From the NCBI GenBank assembly GCA_018830105.1, contig JAHJTC010000023.1:62001-126000 (forward strand): 64,000 nucleotides of DNA, given 5' to 3'. Under the pieces are notes generated by a model. That model saw only the letters and a list, made by a program, of their open reading frames with translations. It was not told the origin of the DNA and did no database searches. This DNA is from Bacteroidota bacterium. GTDB taxonomy: Bacteria > Bacteroidota > Bacteroidia > Bacteroidales > F082. The position numbers and the translations under genes are program-made. Positions 16,744-26,500 of this stretch are shown here, in pieces (within the stretch, counting starts at the first letter, position 1; every line of letters begins with the position of its first letter).

Positions 16744-18135
16744 ATGAAATATGATATGATCGTTATAGGCAGCGGCCCTGGTGGTTATGTAGCTGCCATC
16801 CGTGCCTCTCAATTGGGTAAAAAAGTAGCCGTTGTTGAAAAAGCTGAAATAGGTGGTATCTGCCTCAACTGGGGCTGCATCCCAACAAAGGCGCTGCTGA
16901 AAAGTGCGCAGGTTTTCAATTATATGAAACATGCTGCAGATTATGGCATAAGTTTGGAAAGTGAACCCAAGCCAGATTTTGAAAACATCGTAAAACGCAG
17001 CAGATCAGTTGCTGATGGCATGAGTAAAGGCGTACAGTTTCTTTTCAAAAAGAATAAAATCGAAATAATTAACGGCTTTGGTAAGCTGGTAGCCGGCAAG
17101 AAAGTTGCTGTAACAGGCGACGACAAAAAGGAAACCACTTACGAAGCAGACCACATCATTTTAGCAACCGGTGCCCGTTCGCGTGAATTGCCAAACCTGC
17201 CTATCGATGGCGAAAAAATTATTGGCTACCGCAAAGCCATGGTTTTGCCAAAAATGCCCAAATCAATGGTTGTTGTGGGCTCGGGTGCAATCGGTTCCGA
17301 GTTTGCTTTCTTTTACAATAGCATGGGTGTTGAGGTGACATTAGTTGAGTTTTTGCCGAATATATTACCAATTGAGGATGAAGAAGTTTCAAAACAACTG
17401 GAGCGCTCTTTCAAAAAAGCCAAGATGAAAGTGATGACCAATTCTTCGGTTGAAAAAGTTGATACTTCTGGCAAGCTTTGTAAAGTGACCGTAAAAACAA
17501 AAAAAGGCGAAGAAGTTATTGAAGCAGAAATCGTACTCTCAGCTGTTGGAATCGCTACAAACCTCGAAGGCCTTGGGCTTGAAGAAACGGGCGTGAAAAC
17601 AGAAAAAGGCAAAGTGTTGGTTGATGAATATTATCGCACGAACGTAGAAGGCGTTTATGCCATTGGCGATATCGTGCACGGTCCAGCCCTGGCGCACACA
17701 GCTTCGCACGAAGGCATCACCTGCGTGGAAGCCATTGCCGGCCTCAATCCCGAACCTATTGATTACGGCAATATACCATCCTGCACTTATACCAACCCCG
17801 AAGTAGCTTCTGTTGGGTTCACAGAAAAACAAGCCAAAGAAGCAGGCTATGAAATTAAAGTGGGCAAATTCCCTTTCTCAGCCTCGGGAAAAGCGAGTGC
17901 TGCAGGAAATAAAGACGGTTTTGTAAAAGTTATTTTTGATGCCAAATACGGCGAATGGCTCGGATGTCATATGATTGGTGATAATGTTACCGAAATGATT
18001 GCCGAAGCGGTAGCAGCGCGTAAGCTGGAGACCACAGGACATGAAATCATTAAGACTATTCACCCGCATCCCACTATGTCTGAAGCCATTATGGAAGCCG
18101 CAGCTGCTGCTTATGATGAGGTAATTCATTTGTAA
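16744..18135 (+). CDS. lpdA: Dihydrolipoyl dehydrogenase (E3)
   Basis: A 463-residue FAD-dependent dithiol oxidoreductase that reoxidises dihydrolipoamide of 2-oxoacid dehydrogenase or glycine-cleavage complexes using NAD+. Visible features: N-terminal FAD Rossmann motif 'IGSGPGGYVAA' (~6-16), redox disulfide in 'CLNWGCIPTKALL' (~40-52), NAD motif 'VVGSGAIGSEFA' (~177-188), second FAD motif 'VYAIGDIV' (~303-310) and the C-terminal catalytic His-Pro 'HPHPTMSEA'. The length is normal. It appears monocistronic, followed by a repeat region. No E1/E2 partner gene is adjacent. Confidence 0.97.
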   Translation: MKYDMIVIGSGPGGYVAAIRASQLGKKVAVVEKAEIGGICLNWGCIPTKALLKSAQVFNYMKHAADYGISLESEPKPDFENIVKRSRSVADGMSKGVQFLFKKNKIEIINGFGKLVAGKKVAVTGDDKKETTYEADHIILATGARSRELPNLPIDGEKIIGYRKAMVLPKMPKSMVVVGSGAIGSEFAFFYNSMGVEVTLVEFLPNILPIEDEEVSKQLERSFKKAKMKVMTNSSVEKVDTSGKLCKVTVKTKKGEEVIEAEIVLSAVGIATNLEGLGLEETGVKTEKGKVLVDEYYRTNVEGVYAIGDIVHGPALAHTASHEGITCVEAIAGLNPEPIDYGNIPSCTYTNPEVASVGFTEKQAKEAGYEIKVGKFPFSASGKASAAGNKDGFVKVIFDAKYGEWLGCHMIGDNVTEMIAEAVAARKLETTGHEIIKTIHPHPTMSEAIMEAAAAAYDEVIHL

Positions 18136-18480
18136 AAGGTTGAAGGGTTCAAGGGTTCAAGGGTTCAAGGGTTAATGAGTTGAAGGGTTGAAGTGTTGAT
18201 GTTGATAAGGTCAAAAATTGATAAAATATCTGAAAATACTCAATTGCAGAAATATTGTGCTATTTTCAGTCGTCTGAAACTATTGAATCCTTGACATTGA
18301 TAAGGTCAAAACTGATAAAATTGATAAAATACCTAAAACGCTTAATTAATAGTTACCCCAAAAAACGCATAAACCCTTAAACCCATAAACTCATCAACCC
18401 ATAAACCCATAAACCCATAAACCCATAAACCCATAAACTCATCAACCCATAAACTCATAAACTCATCAACCCTCCAACAA
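18136..18480. repeat. Short-repeat arrays with remnant of a four-helix-bundle gene
   Basis: From ~18136 to 18190 there are copies of GGGTTCAAG/GGGTTGAAG. From ~18371 to 18480 there are copies of CATAAACCC/CATAAACTC/CATCAACCC, i.e. related units in the opposite orientation. Between them (~18236-18374) lies a decayed second copy of the 3' end of the following gene. There is no CRISPR-like repeat-spacer structure. Confidence 0.8.
18263..18374 (+). repeat. Direct repeat copy 1 (112 bp)
   Basis: This block is almost identical to 18744-18856; the only difference I see is one A in an A-run. It corresponds to the last ~29 codons and the immediate downstream bases of the four-helix-bundle gene, without the rest of the gene. 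Weaker similarity extends ~25 bases further upstream. Confidence 0.9.
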
Positions 18481-18831
18481 ATGGCTACGCATAAAGAACT
18501 TGAAATCTGGCAATTGTCGATTGATTTTGTAGTTGATATATATAAAATCACAAATACCTTTCCCGACGATGAAAAGTATGGATTAATAAGTCAGATGCGT
18601 CGTGCCGCCGTTTCAATTCCTTCAAACATAGCCGAAGGATCAGCAAGAAATAGTAATCCTCAGTTTCTTCAGTTCCTAAATATTGCTTTAGGATCTGTTT
18701 CAGAACTGGAAACTCAACTAATCATTGCAGAAAAATTAAACTTTTTTCAGTCGTCTGAAACTATTGAATCCTTGACATTGATAAGGTCAAAACTGATAAA
18801 ATTGATAAAATACCTAAAAACGCTTAATTAA
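18481..18831 (+). CDS. Four-helix-bundle (23S rRNA intervening-sequence type) protein
   Basis: A 116-residue helical protein of the S23/IVP family: 'KELEIWQLSIDFVVDIYKIT' at the N-terminus, 'FPDDEKYGLISQMRRAAVSI' and 'PSNIAEGSAR' in the middle, and 'FLNIALGSVSELETQLIIAE' near the C-terminus. The family is known from ORFs within 23S rRNA intervening sequences and is related to the Avd accessory protein of diversity-generating retroelements. No reverse transcriptase is nearby. It is flanked on both sides by short-repeat arrays and preceded by a truncated copy of itself, which suggests a mobile or duplicating unit inserted between lpdA and rfbC. The molecular function is unknown. Confidence 0.92.
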   Translation: MATHKELEIWQLSIDFVVDIYKITNTFPDDEKYGLISQMRRAAVSIPSNIAEGSARNSNPQFLQFLNIALGSVSELETQLIIAEKLNFFQSSETIESLTLIRSKLIKLIKYLKTLN

Positions 18832-18856
18832 TAGTTACCCCAAAAAACGCATAAAC
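18744..18856 (+). repeat. Direct repeat copy 2 (113 bp), overlapping the 3' end of the four-helix-bundle gene
   Basis: The partner of 18263-18374. It includes the last codons of the intact gene, its TAA stop and 25 bases beyond, up to the start of the next CATAAACTC array. Confidence 0.9.
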
Positions 18857-18985
18857 TCATGAACTCTTAAACCCATAAACTCATCAACCCTTAAACTCAT
18901 CAACCCTTAAACTCTTAAACCCATAAACTCATAAACCCATCAACCCATAAACTCTTGAACTCATAAACCCTCAAACAATCAAACC
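18857..18985. repeat. Short-repeat array downstream of the four-helix-bundle gene
   Basis: About 13 imperfect 9-11 base units of the CATAAACCC / CATCAACCC / AACTCTTAAAC type, in the same orientation as the array at 18371-18480, ending just before the rfbC start. Confidence 0.8.
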
Positions 18986-19528
18986 ATGGAAATTATCAAC
19001 ACCAAAATCCCCGATCTACTCATCGTAAAGCCCGCTGTGTTTGAAGATAAGCGTGGCTATTTTTTTGAATCTTATAATAAAGAGAAATTTCTTAGCCAGG
19101 GAGTTGATCAAAACTTTGTGCAGGACAACGAATCAAAGTCGATGAAGGGTGTATTGCGTGGGTTGCATTTTCAGGCTCCTCCATTTGCACAAGGCAAGCT
19201 GGTGCGTGTAATGAAAGGTGCGGTTTTGGATGTTGCGGTTGATATCAGAAAAAATTCGCCAACATACGGGCAATGGGCCTCTATAGAACTTACCGAATCC
19301 AATAAAATGATGTATTGGGTGCCACCCGGTTTTGCTCATGGGTTTGTAACACTGGAAGACAATACTGTTTTCTTCTACAAATGCACCAATATGTACAACA
19401 AAGCTTCGGAAGGAAGTATTCGTTGGAACGATCCCGATCTCAATATTGATTGGGGCATTTCAAATCCTATCCTTTCTGATAAAGATCAGACTTCACCCCT
19501 TTTTAAAGATTTTGTTAGTCCATTTTAG
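18986..19528 (+). CDS. rfbC: dTDP-4-dehydrorhamnose 3,5-epimerase
   Basis: A 180-residue cupin-fold epimerase of dTDP-L-rhamnose synthesis. Signatures: 'PAVFEDKRGYFFESYN' at the N-terminus, 'FVQDNESKSMKGVLRGLHFQ' containing the catalytic His region, 'QGKLVRVMKGAVLDVAVDIR' and 'PPGFAHGFVTLEDN'. The length is typical. It is the only rhamnose-pathway gene in the window (no rfbA, B or D). The repeat array ends immediately upstream. Confidence 0.96.
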   Translation: MEIINTKIPDLLIVKPAVFEDKRGYFFESYNKEKFLSQGVDQNFVQDNESKSMKGVLRGLHFQAPPFAQGKLVRVMKGAVLDVAVDIRKNSPTYGQWASIELTESNKMMYWVPPGFAHGFVTLEDNTVFFYKCTNMYNKASEGSIRWNDPDLNIDWGISNPILSDKDQTSPLFKDFVSPF

Positions 19529-19592
19529 TAAAACCCACAGCGAAGCATACGCTTCCGGATTTTTTTTAAAATGAGATAAAAAAACGCTCAAC

Positions 19593-20555
19593 ATGTTACG
19601 CAATCTATTTCTGGCATTTCTGTTTGTATTGTTGGCCGGAACTTCCGGCTGGCTATTCTTTTACCTTGCAGCGCCAAAAACCGCTAGTTTGGAGCCTGGC
19701 ACAGCAAGTGAGCAAAACTACCGTATTGTAAGCTTTGACATGCCTGATGAAGTTTTTTTTGCGGGCGAAAAAATTCCGGTAGAGCTCTTTATCACCCGCG
19801 AAAGTCTTGAACGCGAACTTATTGTAAACACCTATTGGCATAGCTCCACACTTTTACATCTCAAGCGCGCCAACAGATGGTTTCCGGTTATTGAGCCCAT
19901 TCTTGCCCAGTATGGCGTTCCCGACGACTTTAAATACCTCAGCATGATCGAAAGCGGACTCACCAACGCACAATCGCCTGCCGGTGCGGTTGGTTTCTGG
20001 CAGTTTTTAAAAGGAACTGCCAAAGATTATGACCTGGAAATAAGTGGCGATGTGGACATGCGTTATCATGTAGAACTGTCAACGGCGGCAGCCTGTCGGT
20101 ATCTTTTAAAATCTTATAGAAATTACGGCAGCTGGTCATTGGTAGCCGCTTCCTTCAATGCCGGAAAAAGAAGGATTGACAATTTTCTTTCCGATCAAAA
20201 AGCCAGCTCCTATTTCGATTTACTAATGGCAGAAGAAACCGAGCGTTACCTATTCAGGATGATTGCCCTGAAAATGATTGTGGAAAACCCCGAAAGATTT
20301 GGATTTTTTCCCGAAACTGAACGGCTCTATCCGCCTTTAGAATTTGAGCTGGTCGATATTACAAACGACATCGACAGCTGGGCCGATTATGCCCGCGAGC
20401 ATAACATTAGTTATAAACTACTCAAATATTTTAATCCCTGGCTTCGCAGCAATAAACTCAAGGTAAAACGCGGACAGATCTACACCATAAAAATGCCTCT
20501 GCCACCTTTCGACCTCACACATTATGAACTTGATCGGCTTTATCTTCAACAATAA
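19593..20555 (+). CDS. Lytic transglycosylase (MltD-like)
   Basis: A 320-residue murein transglycosylase with an N-terminal signal/TM segment (~4-27) and an SLT domain (~105-230). The catalytic Glu lies in 'SMIESGLTNAQSPAGAVGFW', and 'LVAASFNAGKRRI' is the typical second motif. The C-terminal ~60 residues ('YKLLKYFNPWLRSNKLKVKR' then 'YTIKMPLPP') resemble one degenerate LysM repeat, fewer than in E. coli MltD. It lies 36 bases before uvrA on the same strand. It cleaves glycan strands to form 1,6-anhydroMurNAc ends. Confidence 0.9.
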   Translation: MLRNLFLAFLFVLLAGTSGWLFFYLAAPKTASLEPGTASEQNYRIVSFDMPDEVFFAGEKIPVELFITRESLERELIVNTYWHSSTLLHLKRANRWFPVIEPILAQYGVPDDFKYLSMIESGLTNAQSPAGAVGFWQFLKGTAKDYDLEISGDVDMRYHVELSTAAACRYLLKSYRNYGSWSLVAASFNAGKRRIDNFLSDQKASSYFDLLMAEETERYLFRMIALKMIVENPERFGFFPETERLYPPLEFELVDITNDIDSWADYAREHNISYKLLKYFNPWLRSNKLKVKRGQIYTIKMPLPPFDLTHYELDRLYLQQ

Positions 20556-20591
20556 TTCCGTACTTTGCATCCTCGTTTTTGAAACAAACAC

Positions 20592-23426
20592 ATGAAGGAT
20601 AGTTTTTCGCAGGATGAATACCTGGAGATATATGGTGCCAGGGTGCATAACTTAAAAAATATTGACTTAAAAATACCACGTAATCAGCTTGTTGTAATAA
20701 CAGGCCTAAGCGGTAGTGGTAAGTCATCGCTGGCATTCGATACTTTATATGCTGAAGGACAACGCCGCTATATGGAATCGTTTTCGGCTTATGCGCGGCA
20801 ATTTATTGGCAATATGGAGCGCCCCGATGTGGATAAGATTACCGGGCTGAGTCCTGTTATTTCTATCGAACAAAAATCCGTTAACCGTAACCCCCGTTCA
20901 ACAGTTGGAACCATCACAGAAATCTATGACTTTTTAAGACTGTTGTTTGCCAGAGCCTCAGATGCCTATTCCTACAACACGGGCGAGAAAATGATCCGCT
21001 ATTCGGAAGATCAGATCACGCAACTGATTATGGATCAATACGCCAATAAACGCATCAATGTATTAGCCCCTGTTGTGAGAGCCCGAAAGGGACATTATCG
21101 CGAGCTTTTTGAAAATATCCGACAGGCAGGGTTTTTGCGCGTAAGGGTTGATGGAGAGCTTCGCGAAATAACTTTCGGCATGCAACTCGATCGCTACAAA
21201 ACCCACGATATAGAAATCGTGATCGACCGCATTGAAGTGAATGAAAAAAGCAAGAAAAGGGTCAGTCAAACCGTGCAAACCACCCTTAAGCACGGCAAAG
21301 GATTGATGCAGGTGCTGGAGCAAGATGCACCTGAGGTACGCTATTTCAGCCGCTTGCTGATGTGTCCGACAAGCGGGCTTTCTTATGACGAGCCCGAACC
21401 TAACACCTTCTCGTTCAACTCGCCCTATGGCGCCTGTCCTAAATGCAACGGATTGGGTCAGATTGCCGAGGTTGATCTGAAAAAGATAATTCCTGATGCC
21501 AGTAAAAACATCCGCAAAGGAGGCCTTGCCCCTATTGGAGAATATAAAAATAACTGGATTTTCAATCAGCTTGAAGCCATTGGAATTCAGTATGGTTTTA
21601 ACCTCAACACTCCGCTCAACGACATACCGGAGGAGGCAATAGATGTGATACTATATGGCGCCAACCGCAGCTTTGATGTTAAAAAAGAATACCTGGGCGT
21701 GATGACAACTTACACCCTCAATTTCGAAGGTATCATCAACTTTATCGAAGCACAGAACAACGAAAACGCCTCCCCTTCCATCAGGCGCTGGGCTGGTAGT
21801 TTTATGAACCATGTAAGCTGTCCTCAATGCGAAGGAACACGACTAAAAAAAGAGGCACGCTTTTTTAAAATCGATGAAAAAAATATTGCCGAGCTGGCAG
21901 AAATGGACATCACCGGATTGGCCGCATGGGTAAAGCAGCTACCCGAAAAACTAAGCGAGAAACAGCTGCTCATAGGTAAGGAAGTGCTGCGGGAAATAGA
22001 AAAGCGTATCCATTTTCTGCTCGACGTAGGCATCGACTACCTCAACCTGAACAGGCCTGCCAACACGCTTTCCGGAGGTGAATCACAGCGTATCCGACTG
22101 GCTACTCAGATTGGCTCTCAGCTTACAGGTGTGCTCTATATTTTGGACGAACCCAGCATCGGACTGCATCAGCGCGATAATCACCGGCTGATTGAATCGC
22201 TCAAGCAACTTCGCGATATTGGCAATTCGGTGATCGTGGTAGAACACGACAAAGACACTATTCTGGCCGCTGATTATGTGGTGGATATAGGCCCAGGAGC
22301 CGGTATTCATGGCGGAAATATTGTTGGACAAGGCAAGCCTGGCGAACTGCTGAACTGCAAGAGCATCACCTGTGAATACCTGAGTGGAAAGAAAAAGATT
22401 GAAGTTCCTTCCAAACGTCGCGAAGGCCACAAAAATAAATACATTGAATTGAAAGGTGCGTCCGGACACAATCTAAAAAATGTTACCCTGAAATTGCCGC
22501 TGGGCAAAATGGTATGCGTAACCGGCGTTTCGGGAAGCGGGAAATCGAGCCTGATCAATGAGACACTGTATCCTGTTTTAAGTCAACATTTTTACCGCTC
22601 TGTCAAATCTCCACTGCCCTATCAATCGCTTAAAGGTCTCGAAAATATTGACAAGGTAATTGAGATCGACCAGTCGCCCATTGGCCGCACGCCACGCTCC
22701 AATCCAGCTACTTACACCAAAGTTTTCGACGATATCCGTAAGCTTTATGGTGAGCTTCCCGAATCAAAAATCAGAGGTTACAAACCCGGACGGTTTTCCT
22801 TTAATGTGAAAGGAGGTCGTTGCGAAGACTGCAAAGGCGCAGGCATCCGGATCATCGAGATGAATTTTCTGCCTGATGTTTCTGTCTTGTGCGAAACTTG
22901 CCAGGGAAAACGCTATAATCGGGAAACGCTTGAAGTAAGGTACCGTGGAAAATCTATCAACGACATCCTGAACCTCACTATCAATCAGGCGGTAGAATTT
23001 TTCGAGAACATGCCCTCTATTGTGCATAAAATCAAAACGCTGAAGGATGTTGGCTTGGGTTATCTGAACCTTGGTCAAGCTTCTACCACCATTTCGGGCG
23101 GTGAAGCACAACGCGTTAAACTGGCCTCCGAGCTTTCAAAAAAAGATACCGGTCACACCTTATACATTCTTGACGAACCGACTACAGGGCTGCATTTTGA
23201 AGATGTTAAAGTGCTGCTCGACGTGCTGAATAAACTAGTGGATAAAGGCAATACCGTGCTAATTATCGAACACAATATGGAGGTTATCAAAGTTGCCGAT
23301 CACCTCATCGACATGGGCCCTGAAGGAGGTGAACGCGGTGGCTATATCATCTGCGAAGGCACTCCTGAGGAAGTTGTGCATTGCAAGAAAAGTCATACAG
23401 CTTATTATTTAAAAAATGAACTATAA
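20592..23426 (+). CDS. uvrA: Excinuclease ABC subunit A
   Basis: A 944-residue DNA-damage recognition ATPase of nucleotide-excision repair. It has two ABC modules: the first Walker A 'GLSGSGKSSLAFDT' (~37) with signature 'LSGGESQRIRLATQIG' (~490) and 'LYILDEPSIGLHQRD', and the second Walker A 'GVSGSGKSSLINE' (~642) with 'ISGGEAQRVKLASELS' and 'LYILDEPTTGLHFED'. Zinc-finger cysteine pairs are present (e.g. 'CPKCNGLG', 'CEDCKGAG', 'CETCQGKRY'). The length is normal. uvrB and uvrC are not in the window. Confidence 0.98.
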   Translation: MKDSFSQDEYLEIYGARVHNLKNIDLKIPRNQLVVITGLSGSGKSSLAFDTLYAEGQRRYMESFSAYARQFIGNMERPDVDKITGLSPVISIEQKSVNRNPRSTVGTITEIYDFLRLLFARASDAYSYNTGEKMIRYSEDQITQLIMDQYANKRINVLAPVVRARKGHYRELFENIRQAGFLRVRVDGELREITFGMQLDRYKTHDIEIVIDRIEVNEKSKKRVSQTVQTTLKHGKGLMQVLEQDAPEVRYFSRLLMCPTSGLSYDEPEPNTFSFNSPYGACPKCNGLGQIAEVDLKKIIPDASKNIRKGGLAPIGEYKNNWIFNQLEAIGIQYGFNLNTPLNDIPEEAIDVILYGANRSFDVKKEYLGVMTTYTLNFEGIINFIEAQNNENASPSIRRWAGSFMNHVSCPQCEGTRLKKEARFFKIDEKNIAELAEMDITGLAAWVKQLPEKLSEKQLLIGKEVLREIEKRIHFLLDVGIDYLNLNRPANTLSGGESQRIRLATQIGSQLTGVLYILDEPSIGLHQRDNHRLIESLKQLRDIGNSVIVVEHDKDTILAADYVVDIGPGAGIHGGNIVGQGKPGELLNCKSITCEYLSGKKKIEVPSKRREGHKNKYIELKGASGHNLKNVTLKLPLGKMVCVTGVSGSGKSSLINETLYPVLSQHFYRSVKSPLPYQSLKGLENIDKVIEIDQSPIGRTPRSNPATYTKVFDDIRKLYGELPESKIRGYKPGRFSFNVKGGRCEDCKGAGIRIIEMNFLPDVSVLCETCQGKRYNRETLEVRYRGKSINDILNLTINQAVEFFENMPSIVHKIKTLKDVGLGYLNLGQASTTISGGEAQRVKLASELSKKDTGHTLYILDEPTTGLHFEDVKVLLDVLNKLVDKGNTVLIIEHNMEVIKVADHLIDMGPEGGERGGYIICEGTPEEVVHCKKSHTAYYLKNEL

Positions 23427-23545
23427 AAACAACTTCAGCTAACAAAATTCTAAATAATAATCTGTTTTTTTGTGGGTTAACCCAAATTGTTTCCCTAATT
23501 TCGCATACAGCTTTTGCAAAAACAAGTTAATCACATTATACACCG

Positions 23546-26500
23546 ATGCTGATCAGCCAAGCTTTCATACAAATTCTTAGCAAAAGATTACTTACCCTGC
23601 TGCTCACAATCGGTTTCACTGCGCTATACGCACAACCCAATTACCGCTTTGAACACATCTCGAAAAACGATGGGCTAAGTCAGGGCGCCATCAATGCAAT
23701 TTTTGAAGACAATAATGGGCTGATGTGGTTTGGCACAAAGGACGGACTCAACCGATATGATGGCAACGAAATTAAGATTTACAGACGAAATTTTGAAGAT
23801 CCGCTCAGTTTACCAAACAACCACATTCTCACTATTAATCAGGACAAGGCTGGACGATTGTGGATAGGCACTTCCGGAAATGATTTGTGTTACCTTGATC
23901 CAGTAACAGAAAAGTTTTATCCATTCCAACACCTTGTTAATGAGAATGATTCTAAGGATATTGGTGAGCATATTTATTGCATCGATATCGATCATCAAAA
24001 CAACAGACTCCTGGCAGGAAGCGATAAGGGAGTTCTAATTATTGATCTGGATAGCAGGGAAATGAGCTTTTTGGATATGCAGCAGTTCAAAATTGACTCC
24101 ATCACTGTTGGTAATATTTACAGCCTGCTTTCGGATGGAGCAAATTTCTGGATAGGCACAGATCGTGGTGGTTTACTCTATTATAACGCTGAAAATGAAA
24201 AAATTACACCTATTGGTTTTGATCATAAAAGAACAAATGTGGCGGCAGCCATAAACAGAGGGACAATCTTCAGTATCATCCGCGATAAAGAAGGAAATAT
24301 CTGGATTGCAACTTATGGAGATAATGTCCTTAAACTGGATCCCAACAAAGATTTACTTTCCAGGCCTGAATTTGAAAGTTATGATGCTGATCTCCGGCAA
24401 CAGGCCTACACCCGTCAGATTGCTCTGGTTGGTGACACAGCAATTTGGGCTACTACTGAAGATGGATTTCAGGTTTTTGACTTGAAGCGCGAAACATTAC
24501 TAACTGTTCCCCACCATCCCGATAACCCCACGGGGGTGAGTTCATCAAGTTTAAAATCGATCTATAGTGACTCAAATGGAGGTGTTTGGATTGGTGGAAA
24601 CGGCTATGGAGTTAATTATTATTTCCCCATTAACAAAGGATTTAATCATCTCCGGTTTCAGCCAAATCACAATAAAAGCCTCACCTTTAAAAGTATTCGA
24701 AGCATTTATACTGATGATCTCGACAATCTTTATGTGGGAGGTTATGGAGGCATGAATGCTTTTGACAAAAATGGTAACAGAAAATGGACGAATAGTCAAC
24801 TCCAAGTGGCCTATGTGATGTCCCCTGATATGCAAAACGAACACTTGTTGTGGGTGGGTAGCGAAGGCGAAGGCCTGGTTTTGTTGAATAATAAAAATGG
24901 AAAAATCATTCAGGATCTTACGAAATACAAACAGAAAGAAGCTCACAAAATATCAGGCTTTATGATTATGAGCCTGCTTCCTAAAAGCAAAAATGAATTG
25001 TGGGTAGGTACCGAAACAGGACTAAATCTTTTTAATACAGATACCTACAAAGCTATATACTTTCAGCATGATCCTGATAATGAAATGTCGATACCTGCAG
25101 GTAGAATAAGAGATATTTTCAAAGATTCGAAAGGACGCACCTGGTTAGCCAGCATTGGCGGTGGACTGGCTTATATGAAAGATGATGATATGCTATTCAG
25201 GAAGTTTAAAAACGACCCCAGAGATCCCCTGAGCCTGAGCTCAAATAATGTATACTGTGTGCACGAAAGTCTGTCAGGTACTATTTATATTGGGACTGAA
25301 AGCGGCCTGAACCGGTTTGATGAAACCTCACAAACCTTCTCCAATTTAAACACTTCCAATGGATTAATCAATGATGTGGTTTACCGAATTGAAAGCGATT
25401 CACTTGGCCGTTTATGGATAAGCACAAATGAAGGATTAAGCTGTTTTAATCCGGAAAAAAACATCTTTAGGAATTACGATCGTGAAGACGGGCTTCAGGA
25501 AAACGAGTTTAATAGTGGTGCCTCTTATATGGATGAAAATGGAACCATGTACTTTGGAGGAATAAACGGTGTAACATTCTTTAATCCTTTATCCCTGAAA
25601 GACAACACACAACCCCCAAAAGTAATCTTTACCAATCTGACAGTAGGTAATGAGAAAGCCATCATTGATCCACCCATTGCACAAGCCAAAGAAGTAAAAT
25701 TAAACTATGATAATCAAGCTTTCATGCTTGAATTTGCTGCTTTAAACTATTACAAACCCCGTAAAAATCAATACGCCTACCGCATCAGAGAGATCAGCGA
25801 TGAATGGCAATCGCTGGGAAATACCAACAGCATCGAAATTGTAAGGCTGGGTTTTGGAACTTTCACTATAGAGGTAATGGCATCCAATAACGATGGCTAC
25901 TGGAATACTGAACCAGCTAAACTGATCATCAGTATTGCACCACCCTTCTGGGCTAGCAGCTGGTTTATTGCTGTGTTAGGATTAATTACAATACTATTCT
26001 TTTACGCGGTTTATCTGCTCAGGATCAGATCGTTAAAAAACAAAAAAATTACCCTGGAAAAAGAAATAAAGATCCGCACAAAAGAGCTTCTATCCTCAAA
26101 TATTTCTCTGGAAAAAGAGGTTGCAATCCGTAAGAAAACAGAAGAAGAACTGCAGGAAGCCAATAATACGAAAGACAAATTTTTCTCGATTATTGCACAT
26201 GATCTCAAAAACCCTTTCAACGTACTTTTGGGTCTCTCTGAAATTTTAGATCAGGAATTTGATCAGCTGGACTATGACGAGAAAAAAGAAATCATCGTTG
26301 CCTTACGCAAAAGCACCGATGATCTGTATAAACTGCTCGAAAACCTGCTAAGCTGGTCCAGAACACAGCAAGGTAAGCTGAAAATGAATCCACAAACCAT
26401 CAACCTGGCCGAGCTTGTTTCCGAAAACATTGATTTACTCCGGCAACAGGCAATAGCAAAAAACATTCAAATCGTTCCACTAGTTAATCAAGAACTCGAG

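Noticed and set aside
18371-18480. CRISPR-like array
   Set aside because: The units are 9-11 bases, tandem and imperfect, without spacers of constant length or cas genes.
18481-18831. Avd-like protein as part of a diversity-generating retroelement
   Set aside because: No reverse transcriptase, template repeat or variable-repeat target is visible in the window.
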